Source of the DNA: Vespula vulgaris
Taxonomy: Eukaryota; Arthropoda; Insecta; Hymenoptera; Vespidae
Length of the DNA: 64,000 bases
Reading direction: 5' to 3'
Assembly: GCF_905475345.1 (NCBI RefSeq)
Contig: NC_066586.1
Span: forward strand, 19,770,812 to 19,834,811
Part shown: one piece after another, positions 37,347 to 46,053 of the stretch
Position numbering within the stretch: position 1 is the first letter of the stretch
Layout: each line of letters begins with the position of its first letter
The notes under the pieces: generated by a model
What the model saw: the letters and a program-made list of their open reading frames with translations, nothing else
What the model was told of the DNA's origin: nothing
Database searches by the model: none
Position numbers and translations under genes: made by a program

Positions 37347-38871
37347 ACAGCAACAACAGCAACAACAACAGCAGAATCATCAACAGTCCCAGCAGCAAAT
37401 GCAGCAACAGCACGCGACGTTCCAGCATCTCAATGCGAAAGCCAGTTTGGCTGCTTTTCTACAGACCCAGCCGAACAACGCGACTGCCATTCTGGATTCC
37501 GCAGCGCTCACGGCGATTAACAATAAGAAAAATCAAGCTAAGAATAGTACCACCGTTCAAATACCTACCGCGATAGTTTTGAACCTAGCCAAACCGGCCA
37601 AACTGAACGGATCGTTGCTCGGTGCTCTAGTCGCGCAAGCCCAAGCTCAACAACAACAACAACAACAACAGCAGCAGCAGCAGCAACAGCAAGCGAGCAG
37701 CACGGAGGATGGTAAACCACCGCCGCCTCAATACGACGAGGCAGCCAAATTATTGAAGGTCGGTATAATTTCGAATAACTCGCACTTAAATTTCTTTTTT
37801 CGTTTTACCATCTCTTTTTACCTTCGTCTAAAATTGTTCGTACGTTCAGGTCAAGATAGAACCGGTTCAAAAGAGTCATATTAAGAGTCAAGTCGTCGAC
37901 GACGTGTTGGAAATTCTTATTAAAAACGGAGAACTTCCACCGAGCGCGGCTCAGGATCCGGCTACGCCTACCACTCCGAATCGTCAGCTCCAACAGAATT
38001 TGGTGTTTACCGCGCCAGCGGACAGTCCGACTCAATCTTTAGTATTCGCGGCCGCTAGTCCTATCAGTCCGATCAGCCCGATGGCCATGGAGGTCTCTCA
38101 AAGCGGTTGTCCTAGTCCGTCGACGTCGACATCGGCATCGACATCGGTATCGGCGTCTGCCTCGGCTGCGGCATCGGCATCGGCACCGCCACCGCCTCCA
38201 CCGTTACCATTGGCAACCTTTTCCATTCAATTACCTACTTCGTTACAGCAATTGCAACAACAAGAAGACATCTCTTCCTTCGGAACGCACCTGTTGAATT
38301 CGGATAACGATTTGGACGCAGCTATGCTACTGAGTCCTCAATCGGTGCAGGAGGCCTCGCCGGATCCGCAACCACCGCAAGAGGTCACATCATCGGACAA
38401 CGCAAACTTGGATCTTAAAGTAGGTCGCGTCCTAAGTAATTCAATCGATCGATACTTCGAAGCTATCTAAACTAAAACGATAACTAACTAAACTAAATCG
38501 ATATTGCTTGATAGGAATTGGGACTGGATCTGGAGACATTGGGTACGATGGACTTTGGTCAACTCGACTGTGGCCTAGGAGTTAAAATGGAATCTTCCAG
38601 CGAACTTATGGATATAGCGGACATGCCGATGGACATGGACGATCCCGACTGGTTGGATTCCTTGATGCCTCAGTCGCCGCCCTCTTCTACGCCCATGTCG
38701 ATTCAACAATCGGTTCCACACGTTACATCCTTATCCTCGGCAACGGATATTTACGATCCGCTGCTGGCAAGTAGTCAAGATCCCTTCGATCTCTTTAACA
38801 TGGAAGATTCGGACTTTAAGATGTCCTCCGAACTCTCTCTAACGTGGGACAAGGTAGACTTTGCGACCTAG
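22308..38871 (+). CDS. Mrtf: Myocardin-related transcription factor (MRTF / MAL-D), whole gene, 11 coding exons
   Basis: Role (family knowledge): MRTFs bind monomeric G-actin through RPEL motifs. When actin polymerises they enter the nucleus and coactivate SRF. Seen here: joining 22308-22398, 32103-32168, 33849-34145, 34236-34585, 34689-34973, 36050-36190, 36394-36577, 36641-36940, 37103-37758, 37850-38419 and 38515-38871 gives one open frame of 1098 codons plus stop, with matching intron phases and GT/AG at every junction. Domains by residue: RPEL1 about 32-56, RPEL2 about 75-97 (RPGREEL), RPEL3 about 118-141 (RPGPLEL), basic and KFHEYKGPPNAQK region about 345-370, Q-rich/QWQLEWQHKYPQIILP about 394-418, SAP 472-500, leucine zipper 573-600, poly-Q 639-662 and near 758-773, conserved DDVLEILIKNGE in exon 10, acidic C-terminus (DDPDWLDSLMP). 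The domain order matches the MRTF family. The first exon is the least certain part. Confidence 0.93.
24725..24752 (+). repeat. GA dinucleotide tract
   Basis: The core of a purine-rich region from about 24540 to 24840. Confidence 0.95.
25525..25549 (+). repeat. CT tract paired with the GA tract at 25692-25714
   Basis: A CT tract and, 140 bases on, a GA tract on the same strand form an inverted pair. The sequence between contains CGTGGG and CCCACG arms (25597-25621) able to form a short stem. Confidence 0.9.
27129..27155 (+). repeat. GAA trinucleotide tract
   Basis: Pure GAA/AAG repeat in Mrtf intron 1. Confidence 0.95.
27671..27691 (+). repeat. Run of 21 G
   Basis: A homopolymer G run in Mrtf intron 1. 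Its length is likely to be unstable in sequencing. Confidence 0.95.
28952..28984 (+). repeat. GA dinucleotide tract
   Basis: About 16 GA units. Confidence 0.95.
32103..32168 (+). CDS. Mrtf: Mrtf exon 2: RPEL motif 1
   Basis: This 66-base exon lies between a strong acceptor (TTTTTTGTTGCAG ending at 32102) and the donor GTAAGT at 32169. It encodes LKVKLMLRRPINQLVAQGIM, the first RPEL actin-binding motif of MRTFs (LxxKL...RP...L...GI). Both ends are phase 1. The split serine codon at its 3' end joins exon 3 to give MPSLKTPPAFHEQ, a hallmark MRTF sequence. Confidence 0.95.
32169..33848 (+). other. Mrtf intron 2
   Basis: 1.7 kb from GTAAGT to TTTCGTGCAG. It contains a short CCCGA/CCCGG pentamer repeat (33014-33046). 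The frame of exon 3 stays open upstream through the acceptor to an ATG at 33755. No other gene is seen. Confidence 0.85.
33014..33046 (+). repeat. CCCGA/CCCGG pentamer repeat
   Basis: Three CCCGA then three CCCGG units in Mrtf intron 2. Confidence 0.9.
33849..34145 (+). CDS. Mrtf: Mrtf exon 3: RPEL motifs 2 and 3
   Basis: The exon encodes LKTPPAFHEQRKQLERAK, then two RPEL repeats (LKAKIQQRPGREELVRQHIL and LNDQLSHRPGPLELIQKNIL). These bind G-actin and mask the nuclear localisation signal in the family. Acceptor TTTCGTGCAG ends at 33848; donor GTAAGT follows 34145. Phase 1 at both ends. The following 90-base intron is open in frame. Confidence 0.95.
34236..34585 (+). CDS. Mrtf: Mrtf exon 4: post-RPEL linker
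   Basis: The exon begins after CTTGCAG and continues the frame as EGHIPFKATCEGQVTKPQHP, a conserved post-RPEL segment. An acidic/serine stretch (FEDDSQSSEGAPSPQ) and a low-complexity Ser/Thr/Ala/Val linker follow. It ends on a codon boundary at CAG before GTAAAA. The downstream intron is 103 bases. Confidence 0.92.
34689..34973 (+). CDS. Mrtf: Mrtf exon 5: Ser/Pro linker and basic region
   Basis: 95 codons in phase 0: a Ser/Pro-rich linker, then a lysine/arginine-rich stretch (KDKNRKKSKTKSQPKTR) leading into IKFHEYK. The conserved FHEYK continues into GPPNAQK in the next exon. By family knowledge this basic part contributes to nuclear import and SRF contact. Acceptor TACGGCAG ends at 34688; donor GTGAGT follows 34973. 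Confidence 0.92.
34974..36049 (+). other. Mrtf intron 5
   Basis: 1076 bases from GTGAGT to GTGTGGCAG. It contains G-rich DNA (about 35543-35573) and AT-richer sequence near 35170-35210. No separate gene is seen. An ATG at 36023 is in frame with exon 6 across the acceptor. Confidence 0.85.
36050..36190 (+). CDS. Mrtf: Mrtf exon 6: GPPNAQK and glutamine-rich segment
   Basis: 47 codons in phase 0, encoding GPPNAQKTSVSSTPPGLGS and then YELLLQQQQLFLQWQLEWQHK. This glutamine-rich segment lies between the basic region and the SAP domain in MRTFs. Acceptor GTGTGGCAG ends at 36049; donor GTACAC follows 36190. An in-frame ATG at 36023, upstream of the acceptor, could serve an alternative transcript. 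Confidence 0.92.
36394..36577 (+). CDS. Mrtf: Mrtf exon 7
   Basis: Acceptor TTTCCCGTAG ends at 36393. The exon opens YPQIILPAAQKP, completing the conserved QWQLEWQHKYPQIILP segment, then has a Ser/Pro/Asn-rich linker and ends LGKLEDMK before GTAAGT. It ends in phase 1 and the split valine joins the SAP exon. The following intron is only 63 bases and stop-free. Confidence 0.92.
36641..36940 (+). CDS. Mrtf: Mrtf exon 8: SAP domain
   Basis: The exon begins VSDLKVELKRRNLPVSGSKP and continues QLIERLKPF, a SAP (SAF-A/B, Acinus, PIAS) DNA-binding motif (residues about 472-500). A long Ser/Thr/Pro-rich tail with several SP/TP sites follows (SPSSIVKDEPNSPRTDSP). Acceptor TTCTCTTCAG ends at 36640; donor GTACGT follows 36940. 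Phase 1 at both ends. Confidence 0.95.
37103..37758 (+). CDS. Mrtf: Mrtf exon 9: leucine zipper and poly-Q
   Basis: The exon starts GDDIIKEQRKRIEELQREL, the coiled-coil used for MRTF dimerisation. A Gln-rich tract follows: 24 Gln codons (mixed CAG/CAA) at 37303-37374, and a second run near 37648-37692. It ends YDEAAKLLK in phase 0. The donor is GTCGGT, weak compared with the other Mrtf donors. A GTATAA four bases downstream would break the frame, so 37758 is chosen because the join to VKIEPVQK keeps the conserved reading frame. Confidence 0.9.
37303..37374 (+). repeat. CAG/CAA tract coding poly-Q in MRTF
   Basis: 24 consecutive Gln codons with mixed CAG and CAA use, which suggests the peptide, not only the DNA repeat, is maintained. 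Confidence 0.95.
37850..38419 (+). CDS. Mrtf: Mrtf exon 10: conserved DDVLEILIKNGE region
   Basis: 190 codons in phase 0. The start, VKIEPVQKSHIKSQVVDDVL then EILIKNGELPPSA, resembles the conserved C-terminal helix of vertebrate MRTFs (DDLFDILIKSGE). The rest is a Ser/Ala/Pro-rich transactivation segment with an Ala/Ser repeat from a tcg/gca microsatellite (about 38120-38190) and a proline run. Acceptor GTACGTTCAG ends at 37849; donor GTAGGT follows 38419. Confidence 0.92.
38515..38871 (+). CDS. Mrtf: Mrtf exon 11: acidic C-terminus and stop
   Basis: The terminal exon opens ELGLDLETLGTMDFGQLDCG after TTGATAG. It contains the acidic MDIADMPMDMDDPDWLDSLM motif and ends LTWDKVDFAT with TAG at 38869-38871. 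Acidic and hydrophobic composition fits the MRTF transactivation domain. Non-coding AT-rich sequence follows at once. Confidence 0.92.
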   Translation, partial: ELGLDLETLGTMDFGQLDCGLGVKMESSSELMDIADMPMDMDDPDWLDSLMPQSPPSSTPMSIQQSVPHVTSLSSATDIYDPLLASSQDPFDLFNMEDSDFKMSSELSLTWDKVDFAT

Positions 38872-38983
38872 CCGAGATTCATTCTCGAAACTCAACTTTG
38901 TGTACTTAAACGTTAACGAACAAGAAGCACGGACTACTAATCTTGGCACCACGTACATCGCGTCTGGACACGAGTGTAATGCG

Positions 38984-39081
38984 CATATATATATACATGC
39001 ATATATATATACACACATATATATATATACATACACATATATATATATATATACACACACATATATACATATATATACTTG
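38984..39081 (+). repeat. TA/CA dinucleotide repeat in Mrtf 3' UTR
   Basis: Imperfect TATA/CACA tract about 110 bases after the Mrtf stop. Confidence 0.9.
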
Positions 39082-39902
39082 TCGTGCAAAAATTGTACCG
39101 AGTGTAGGTGTCATCACGATATTCGTTTCGAACGAATCGTGGCCGAACAACGAGCCTGACTTTGTCGATAAGCTCGAATGCTTCGCGCCGAAGAACTTGT
39201 ATCTGATCGTAACGAAAAGTGAACGATTCCAAGTGAATTGCTCCTGAATCGAAAGTCGAGAGAAGCATATCTTAGGTGGACGATCGAGGGTGAAGAGGAT
39301 CTTTTCTTATAGCATGTGCACTCCTCCTCGGTCTTCCTTCGTCGCTAAAAAGAAACTTACAGAAAAAACAAAAAAAAAAGAAAATACAAAAAAAATATGT
39401 CAACGCACATAATCGTTGTGCTTTCAGACGATATCACGAGTCCTATCGCGATAAAGATAACTGGAATGAACCTCCTTACCCAGTTGGTTTCTCTATCTAA
39501 CCGGACGCGGTATTTCACGATTTCAAAACGATATCGGCTCTAGATACGAGCGGAAGCAAAGACAACGAGACGAATGTTTTCAAAATTCTCCAAAGAGTCT
39601 TCTTACGACGTTTTTAGATATGTAGTTCGTACTCTATCCAGTCTACGGTCGTGTGTTGCTTGAGTTTTAATAATCGCAAATTAGCGTGTGTGCAAAAAAA
39701 AATGCAGAAGAAACGGGAAGTACTACCTATACGTCCTTCTCGTTTGTACTCTTTCCCTATCCTTCTCCCTCAAAAAAAAAACTGTAATCAATCGTAACAA
39801 AACTGCATAATTACAACATTTACGAGAATTTAATATAATTAAATGAATAATTGTAAAGGTATACATACGTTAGATAGATACTTATATATGTAAATTATAA
39901 TA

Positions 39903-39958
39903 CCTTATAGATATATATACATATATACATATATATATGTGTATATATATATATATAA
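39903..39958 (+). repeat. TA-rich repeat
   Basis: TATATA/CATATA tract in the AT-rich Mrtf 3' flank. Confidence 0.9.
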
Positions 39959-42451
39959 CACGCGCGCCTCTGTCCGAGAGTCGAACGTGTTTTTCGAGAC
40001 GCTCGAATCGATCGACTTTTGGCAGCGCAGTTGCGATATTTTCTAAGCCAGAGCATGTGATGTTAGAAGGTACACATACTTTAATCTATAATATTATATG
40101 TGGAAAGTACGAATTGCTTTGTAGTAGCAACGGGCATGGTCTCGTTACCGAGGTCGCGGCTTGGCGCGATTCCTTCAGCTTTCTTTCCCAGATGATGTTT
40201 TCTCTCGCTTTTTCTTTTTCTTTTTCACTTTTTTTCTCTTTGATTTGTTGTTGTTTTATGACATTCCATGTTTCTAAACTCATGACAAACTAGAATGAGA
40301 TTTCGAACCCAAAGCTGCCGGCCTCTCGTACCAGCTCGAGTCTTGGGCTCGTTCTGGGAACTTCGGTTGGCTCAGGAAAATCAATGGTGTTTTCATAAAA
40401 ATCAAAAACGTCTTTATGGAAATAGGATAAGGTCCGAGAATAGGTGCAGCGGGTTGTTCAGCCAGAGGTTCATTAGTCGCATCGATGATGTTTTCTGATT
40501 CCAAATACATACCGTATGATCTCTGCTTGTGCTATTAATCTCGTTTACTATCTCATTCAATTTCTTAATCCCGCTTTGCTTTCTCGCGTCGTTTCAATTT
40601 ATCACAATAGTTATGGAAATTAGATGCATCTCCTCATTGTATAAAAATAATAAACAATTATTATTCCAATCACGAGTCCTAAGAGTATCCTCTTTACGAG
40701 AGGGTAAAGTAAATTGCTTGCAGTTTATGATTCTATCATTTCGACGAGGACAATCAAGACCGCATTCCAAGCACTTAGATTTAGAGAGTCCGACATCTTT
40801 CTTGCTTATCACGATAGGAGGTACTTGATAAGACCATATAGCGTACGTCAAATAGAAAATAATCTTTGGCTGACATTATACGTAGTTTCGTCGATAGTAA
40901 CGTCGTTGTCGATGCAGTTATTTTCACGATATACAAACAAGTTAGGTCATTTTTTTACCGAATACATCGAATAACTCTCAATTGTTTTTGCTCAAGCGTA
41001 CTGCTACCGGCCTCGCCGAGACAAGTGTAGCTTCCTGGCGACGACGTAAAGATACAACGGGATCGCGCCGCTCGCCTCGGTAATGCGGAGAGGAAAATGA
41101 GGATGCTGAGAGGAAGAGAGAGAAAGAGAGAACGAGAGTGAGAGAGAGAGCGCGCGTGGGTGCTATGCATGTGTATGGATTTTTGCAGAAGAAAAATATG
41201 TAATACGAGAAAAACGCGTGGATGAGTCGATACGCGTGAGTGTGTACGTTGGGAAAAGAATGTGCGAATCTTATCAAAGTATAATAAATCAACGGTGCTA
41301 ATAGTTATTGGAAACCCCAAATTTTACATCGATCGGATAATAAATCGGAAATCACTGTTTTAAATCTTTCTTTCCTTATACTCTCGATTCGAGAAATTAT
41401 CTATGTCTATACATATACATGATGTATACGTATATACGTATACATAAATATACGCTGAAAATGAGCGAGAGAAGGGAAAGAAAGAGTAATGGTCCATACG
41501 CAAATTCGAAAGAAAAGGAAGAGCGAATGACGAAAAGTATTTGCTAAGAAAAATGCGTCTTGGCGTAACGTCGTTGGCACTGATATTTACCATCGTGTAA
41601 CGGAGAGCAGCTAAAGTGCAACATTCCAATGATTCGCTCCAATCAGAGATCCTCGAACCATCGCCATGTTCCGTGTTATCTGCGTTGATATGAAAAAAAA
41701 AAAAGAAAAAATGAAAGAAAAAAGTCCAAAAGAAAAGAAAGAAGAATAAAAGTGCATAGAAGCTTTCTTATCATTTTCTTTTCGAATCGCGCGAACTTGA
41801 GATCGATGAAACGGTGATTAAGCCGTTAAAGTATAACATAATCAATGCATTTAACGAATAATCGTCAAACTGATTTCATTCGGTTAATCTTTCTATTCGT
41901 TCGTAGCGGACGTTACCGACAACAACGGCATAGAAGAAGTTTACATTTCTTTGCATTTAAATTTACCGCACGATCGAATTCTTCTTTTCTTGCGAGGAAA
42001 ACGGAACATGGTATTGGCGAATAGCGTAAAGTTGAATGTGCCAAATTTCCCTTGCCATCGCGTATATATGTATTTACTTACGTGTAACGATCATTGCAAT
42101 CGTCATAATCATCTCGTCACTACCGTCGCGTAACATCATCGTTCGTTACTTCGACGGATCTATCCGAACGAGCGAGAACGATTCTTTTCGTATCGACATG
42201 GAAAGTAAAGCGAAGAAGCAACGAACGACGATCTCGATAAATACGCGCCGAGCATTGCTTTCTTTTTTCCCTTTCTCGATGCGTCGATGCTAATTCTGTA
42301 TAAATAATTAATTCATTTCAATTTCGAATCGTTAATCATGAATCTATCCGATGATTGATTGATTTTGTCAGGCTGTGCGAATCTGGTAGTCCGCATTAAA
42401 GCGTACGTGAATCTCTTTGTAATTACGTGTCGTATGTAAGACAAAAGAGAG

Positions 42452-42457
42452 AATAAA
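42452..42457 (+). terminator. Candidate Mrtf distal polyadenylation signal AATAAA
   Basis: AATAAA followed by GTGTGAG, a reasonable downstream element. It is one of five candidates after the Mrtf stop, and which is used cannot be decided from sequence. Confidence 0.35.
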
Positions 42458-43545
42458 GTGTGAGCGAAAAAATATAAATGTATGAACGATCGTGTACAGA
42501 AATTTGCTTGGTTAGAGATAAGTAAAATGAGAGATTGCGCGAGCGAGAACGTGATGCGATACGCACGCGCGCGTGCACGACGCGCGTGCGTGCGTGCGTG
42601 TGTGTGTGTATAGGTGGGTGTGTATGCAACAGAGAGAGAGAGAAAGCAAGGTAAAAAGAGAAAGACCGAAAGAGAGATCGAACGAGTAAACGAGAGGATG
42701 CTGCATGAATGATGAATCTTGCTATCGCATTGAAAACGGAATACAATCGAGCGAAAACATATTTTCTATGCGCATACGAAAGAAAGATACGGATTTTGTT
42801 ATGTATCTTTGAATTTATTACAATAACGTACTTTTAAGTAACCGATCACGTAATTATTGCTAGAGAGAGTGTTATTTATTTTTATTTGTTGCAAATTTGT
42901 CGATTGCCTTCCATTTGAGTAAATAAATAAATATAAAATTAGTCGATGAACGATTTTTTTCTTTCCACTTAAAAAATCTTAACCTCTCGACGAAATACCA
43001 CGTAGAAGGTTATTTCCATTTAACATATTCTTTCGATTCCTTTCACGACGATGAAAAAACATTTTGTTCTCGATTGCGTGTAACTTGCACGATATCGTAA
43101 AGAATCGAAGAAAAATATTTGAACTCGTCGCACCTTTGGTATTCATACAAAAGCTTCGCTGCGCGCCATTTCTGGTTATTTCTATACTACGTACATATGT
43201 ATGTACTTACTTATTTGTAGGTCTCGCGTGTTTCCGTTTGAACGTGAAACGTTAAAAATCATATTAAATCGCTCGACCGGGTGGTTCCTCAAATAGATGG
43301 ATTGTTTTACGTCGTGCTGGGATATTCATACGTAGACTGATCTTGGTTCGATTCGCCATATAATGGTAAAAAATTTGTTTCTCTTTTCATTGTTTCTTTT
43401 ATAACCTAAAAATGTAATATCGTACGTTTCTCCTTGCGATTTTATGTTCGAATTGAGACTTGCGTATTTTATTATATTTTTTTTAACTATATCTTTTTAT
43501 TATCCTGTTTCTTATCATCTTTAATTAACGCGTTAATTATTATTT

Positions 43546-43643
43546 GTTTGTTTCCAGCTCCTTTAAATCAAGAAATAAACATATGAACGTACATAGGATA
43601 GTAAACCGATTTCTATTGATCGCGTTGGAGAAAACAATGAAAC
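43546..43643 (+). repeat. Source copy of the 98-bp direct repeat (Aptx exon 1)
   Basis: This is the first of two identical direct copies; the other is at 44759-44856, 1.2 kb downstream in the same orientation. Here it sits in frame at the start of aprataxin, so this copy is taken as the functional one. Confidence 0.9.
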
Positions 43644-43935
43644 GTAATGGAAAAAAGAATTTAACCAAAGCCGTAACAGCTACTTTACCGAAAAAGAATC
43701 ATTGGTCGTTAGGCTTACTCGATTCTATGAAAGATCCGACTCTTAAAGTCGTGGAGGACGATAGCATAGTCGTTATCAAAGATAAATATCCAAAAGCAAG
43801 ATTTCATTATCTGATTTTGCCGAAGGAAAATATTTCTACAGTTTGGAAGATTCAAAAGAATCATGAGAATCTTCTGTGGCATATGGACGACGTTGCGGAA
43901 GAACTAATTAAAAAACATTCGGGACACAAGTTCCT
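43583..43935 (+). CDS. Aptx: Aprataxin exon 1: N-terminal half of HIT domain
   Basis: Start choice: the ATG at 43583 (MNVHRIVNRF) and the ATG at 43637 (MKRNGKKNLTK) are 18 codons apart in the same frame. The HIT domain starts near HWSLGLLDSMK. The exon ends within GHKFL at 43935 (donor GTATGA), phase 2. Bases 43546-43643, covering the acceptor, the first ATG and residues 1-20, are duplicated exactly at 44759-44856. Confidence 0.88.
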
Positions 43936-44390
43936 GTATGAGAAAAGTCAAACGAGAAATTATTCTACAACTATGTTCCTTTACTTTATTCCGTCTTGTA
44001 ACTAATATTTCTTTATATTTGCAGTATCGGGTATCATGCTGTGCCAAGTATGCAAAGAATGCATTTACATGTGATTAGTACAGATTTTAACAGTCCGTGT
44101 TTAAAAACGAAATATCACTGGAACAGTTTTACAACGCCATTCTTTATCTCTTCCAAAGGTAAATCGAAGCTATCGATATCGTATTCAACGCATTTATTGA
44201 ACGTATTTTCTTTTCAGAATTATGTAAACAACTCAAAGAAAACGGAGAACTCAAAAAGATAAGTTCTACGACGGCACAAAAGTATTTAAATAGTGAATTA
44301 AAATGCCACGAGTGTTCGGTGAAGCCAAAAAATATGGGCGACTTGAAAAGGCATCTACTCTCGTCGCATTTGTCAGAAAAGTGGGAATGA
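43583..44390 (+). CDS. Aptx: Aprataxin (HIT domain + C2HE zinc finger), three exons
   Basis: Role (family knowledge): aprataxin removes AMP from abortive 5'-adenylated DNA ends left by DNA ligase during break repair, in the nucleus. Joining 43583-43935, 44025-44158 and 44218-44390 gives 219 codons plus stop. Seen: KKNHWSLGLLDSMKDPTLKV and KDKYPKARFHYLILPK typical of aprataxin; GYHAVPSMQRMHLHVIS with the catalytic HIT core (His131, His133); SPCLKTKYHWNSF; and a C-terminal zinc finger with Cys192, Cys195 and His208 ending SEKWE. There is no N-terminal FHA domain, as in other insect aprataxins I know of. A second in-frame ATG at 43637 would give 201 residues and could be the true start. An acceptor (GTTTCCAG) ending at 43556 suggests an upstream leader exon. 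AATAAA at 44592-44597 is a good polyadenylation candidate. Confidence 0.93.
44025..44158 (+). CDS. Aptx: Aprataxin exon 2: HIT catalytic motif
   Basis: Acceptor TATATTTGCAG ends at 44024. The exon completes FLIGYHAVPSMQRMHLHVIS and reads on to the conserved DFNSPCLKTKYHWNSFTTPF, ending SSK at a GTAAAT donor (phase 1). The HIT motif reads RMHLHV, so the first histidine of the human HVHLHV is arginine here. The two following histidines are present. Confidence 0.93.
44218..44390 (+). CDS. Aptx: Aprataxin exon 3: C2HE zinc finger and stop
   Basis: Acceptor TTTTCTTTTCAG ends at 44217. The exon encodes ELCKQLKENGELKK, a helix-rich stretch, then LKCHECSVKPKNMGDLKRHL and LSSHLSEKWE with TGA at 44388-44390. 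Two cysteines, a histidine and a terminal His/Glu fit the DNA-binding C2HE zinc finger of aprataxins. Confidence 0.92.
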
Positions 44391-44591
44391 ACGTTCTTTT
44401 TATTGGACACTGTAGACCGTGTTATTTTCTCGACCAAAAATTTGAAGTCGATGGCATTTCCTGTGTCATCCAGCCATGATTTCCAGTTGATATCGACTGT
44501 ATTTGGTGCGATCCAGTAGCAGCTAGTGTTTCAAGGAATCGTTTAAAACATGACGTGTAATAATTATCGATAACCAGCTTTGAACGTAAGG

Positions 44592-44597
44592 AATAAA
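44592..44597 (+). terminator. Candidate Aptx polyadenylation signal AATAAA
   Basis: The first canonical AATAAA after the Aptx stop, 200 bases downstream, on the same strand. Confidence 0.6.
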
Positions 44598-44758
44598 ATT
44601 ATATCGCTCGCGAGCGACACATCGTATTCGTATAATATTCGTTATAGATTATTATGAAACAATTTTGGATCGAGGTAAAGAAAACTTTGAAAATATGGTT
44701 CAACAATTCTCCGCTCCATATATTTCACTTTTTTCCAGTTTAATTCACTCTACGGATA

Positions 44759-44856
44759 GTTTGTTTCCAGCTCCTTTAAATCAAGAAATAAACATATGAA
44801 CGTACATAGGATAGTAAACCGATTTCTATTGATCGCGTTGGAGAAAACAATGAAAC
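44759..44856 (+). pseudogene. Perfect 98-bp copy of the Aptx first-exon 5' end
   Basis: This segment is base-for-base identical to 43546-43643, which spans the acceptor GTTTGTTTCCAG, the ATG and codons 1-20 of aprataxin. Downstream of the copy the frame stops at once (MKQ then TAG), so it encodes only a 20-residue orphan. Identity starts sharply at GTTTGTTTCC and ends sharply after GAAAC. It may be a recent duplication, a gene conversion tract, an alternative exon copy or an assembly error. Confidence 0.9.
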
Positions 44857-46007
44857 AGTAGCTTCACTCTTTGGAAAGTTATTTAATACGAAACACAACA
44901 TTTCCGCAGGAATAAAACGAAACAAACAAGTGTATCAATTGCCGTCAAGTTCGTTCGTAATAAAATGAATAAATATAGTTGCCATATGTGTATCAGGATT
45001 AGGATCGACATTTTTTGATGGTTTTTCGTAAAGAAAGCAGTCGGGTTATATGTTTCGGAAAATTTACTATAAATAAATTTGATGTTAATAGGTTTCGTCG
45101 CCTATAATATCAATTACGTGCTAACTATTTACAGTCTTCATCCTTATCCCGTGTCTAGAACTTTGCGTGTACGAGTGTGTGTTTGAAGTGCGTGAAAGGT
45201 AGGTATATAGGTACGTGTGTGTGTGTTTGTATGCGCGCGCGCGCGCGACTGCATGTGTGAGTAATAAGTGTGATCGAGTACGCACGTGGGACCCGATGTG
45301 AAGTGTGTCGATCGTGTGTTGTCTTAAAATCTGTATACATTTAGTAATACTGCAATGAATAGTTTGAAGCGTTTCTATCGCATCGAAACAGTAGGCATTT
45401 CAACGTTCGCAAGGCCTTGCCTGTTATTGCTTGCGTGGCTCACGGAAAAGATGATCCGTGAACACAAATTTACACCACTGATTTTCTTTTTTTTTTTTTT
45501 TTTCTTTTAAGTATTCATCTCCTCTCTACATACGCACTAATACGTGCGTATTATACATAAATTAGTTAAATTACCTAGGAATTTTGTATTTTCCTTTGAA
45601 CTCGTCGCGCGCTGAGAGGCGTCTTCGAGCTGGCATCGCTTCGCGTCGATTCGCGAATTCATTTTCTTTAATTAGAACTATATAATACAAAGGAAAACTG
45701 GATACGACGCCGCTCGAAGCACATAGGAATCTCGATACCATGATCTCCGAATTACGATTTCGAAGATCCACCAAACTTTTCGCCTAACACATATCGACGA
45801 TTGATCCGACGAACCACCTCGTTTTTTCCTCGCGTACACGCTCTCCTTTACGCCTACTAAAGCTTTAGCGCGGTCTACATAAAACGTAGAGAAACAAAAT
45901 GCAGCTGGGCGTAAAGAACGCGTGCGGAATAACGCTGCGTTATCGCGCTTTGGTATATGCCGCGAATGTCTGAATTTTCACGTTTAACGTATCTACAACA
46001 CCTCGTT

Positions 46008-46053
46008 TCGATCGATCGATCGATCGATCGGGAGAGAGAGAGAGAGAGAGAGG
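46008..46053 (+). repeat. ATCG tetranucleotide then GA tract
   Basis: A palindromic (ATCG)n block passes directly into a GA repeat. Confidence 0.93.

Larger units (their letters stand above)
38872..43545 (+). other. Mrtf 3' UTR and 3' flank (AT-rich)
   Basis: The composition changes sharply after the Mrtf stop, to AT-rich DNA with TA/CA repeats at 38984-39081 and 39903-39958 and several short A-rich runs. Candidate AATAAA signals on the + strand are at 40649-40654, 41283-41288, 41339-41344, 41745-41750 and 42452-42457. The last is followed by GTGTGAG. The true 3' end cannot be fixed. No + strand gene is recognised. Minus-strand fragments at 40280-40960 are discussed in the findings. Confidence 0.55.

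Noticed and set aside
43339..43352. GGTTCGATTC resembling a tRNA B box
   Set aside because: No A box or cloverleaf around it; the same holds for similar words near 9154 and, on the minus strand, near 40307.
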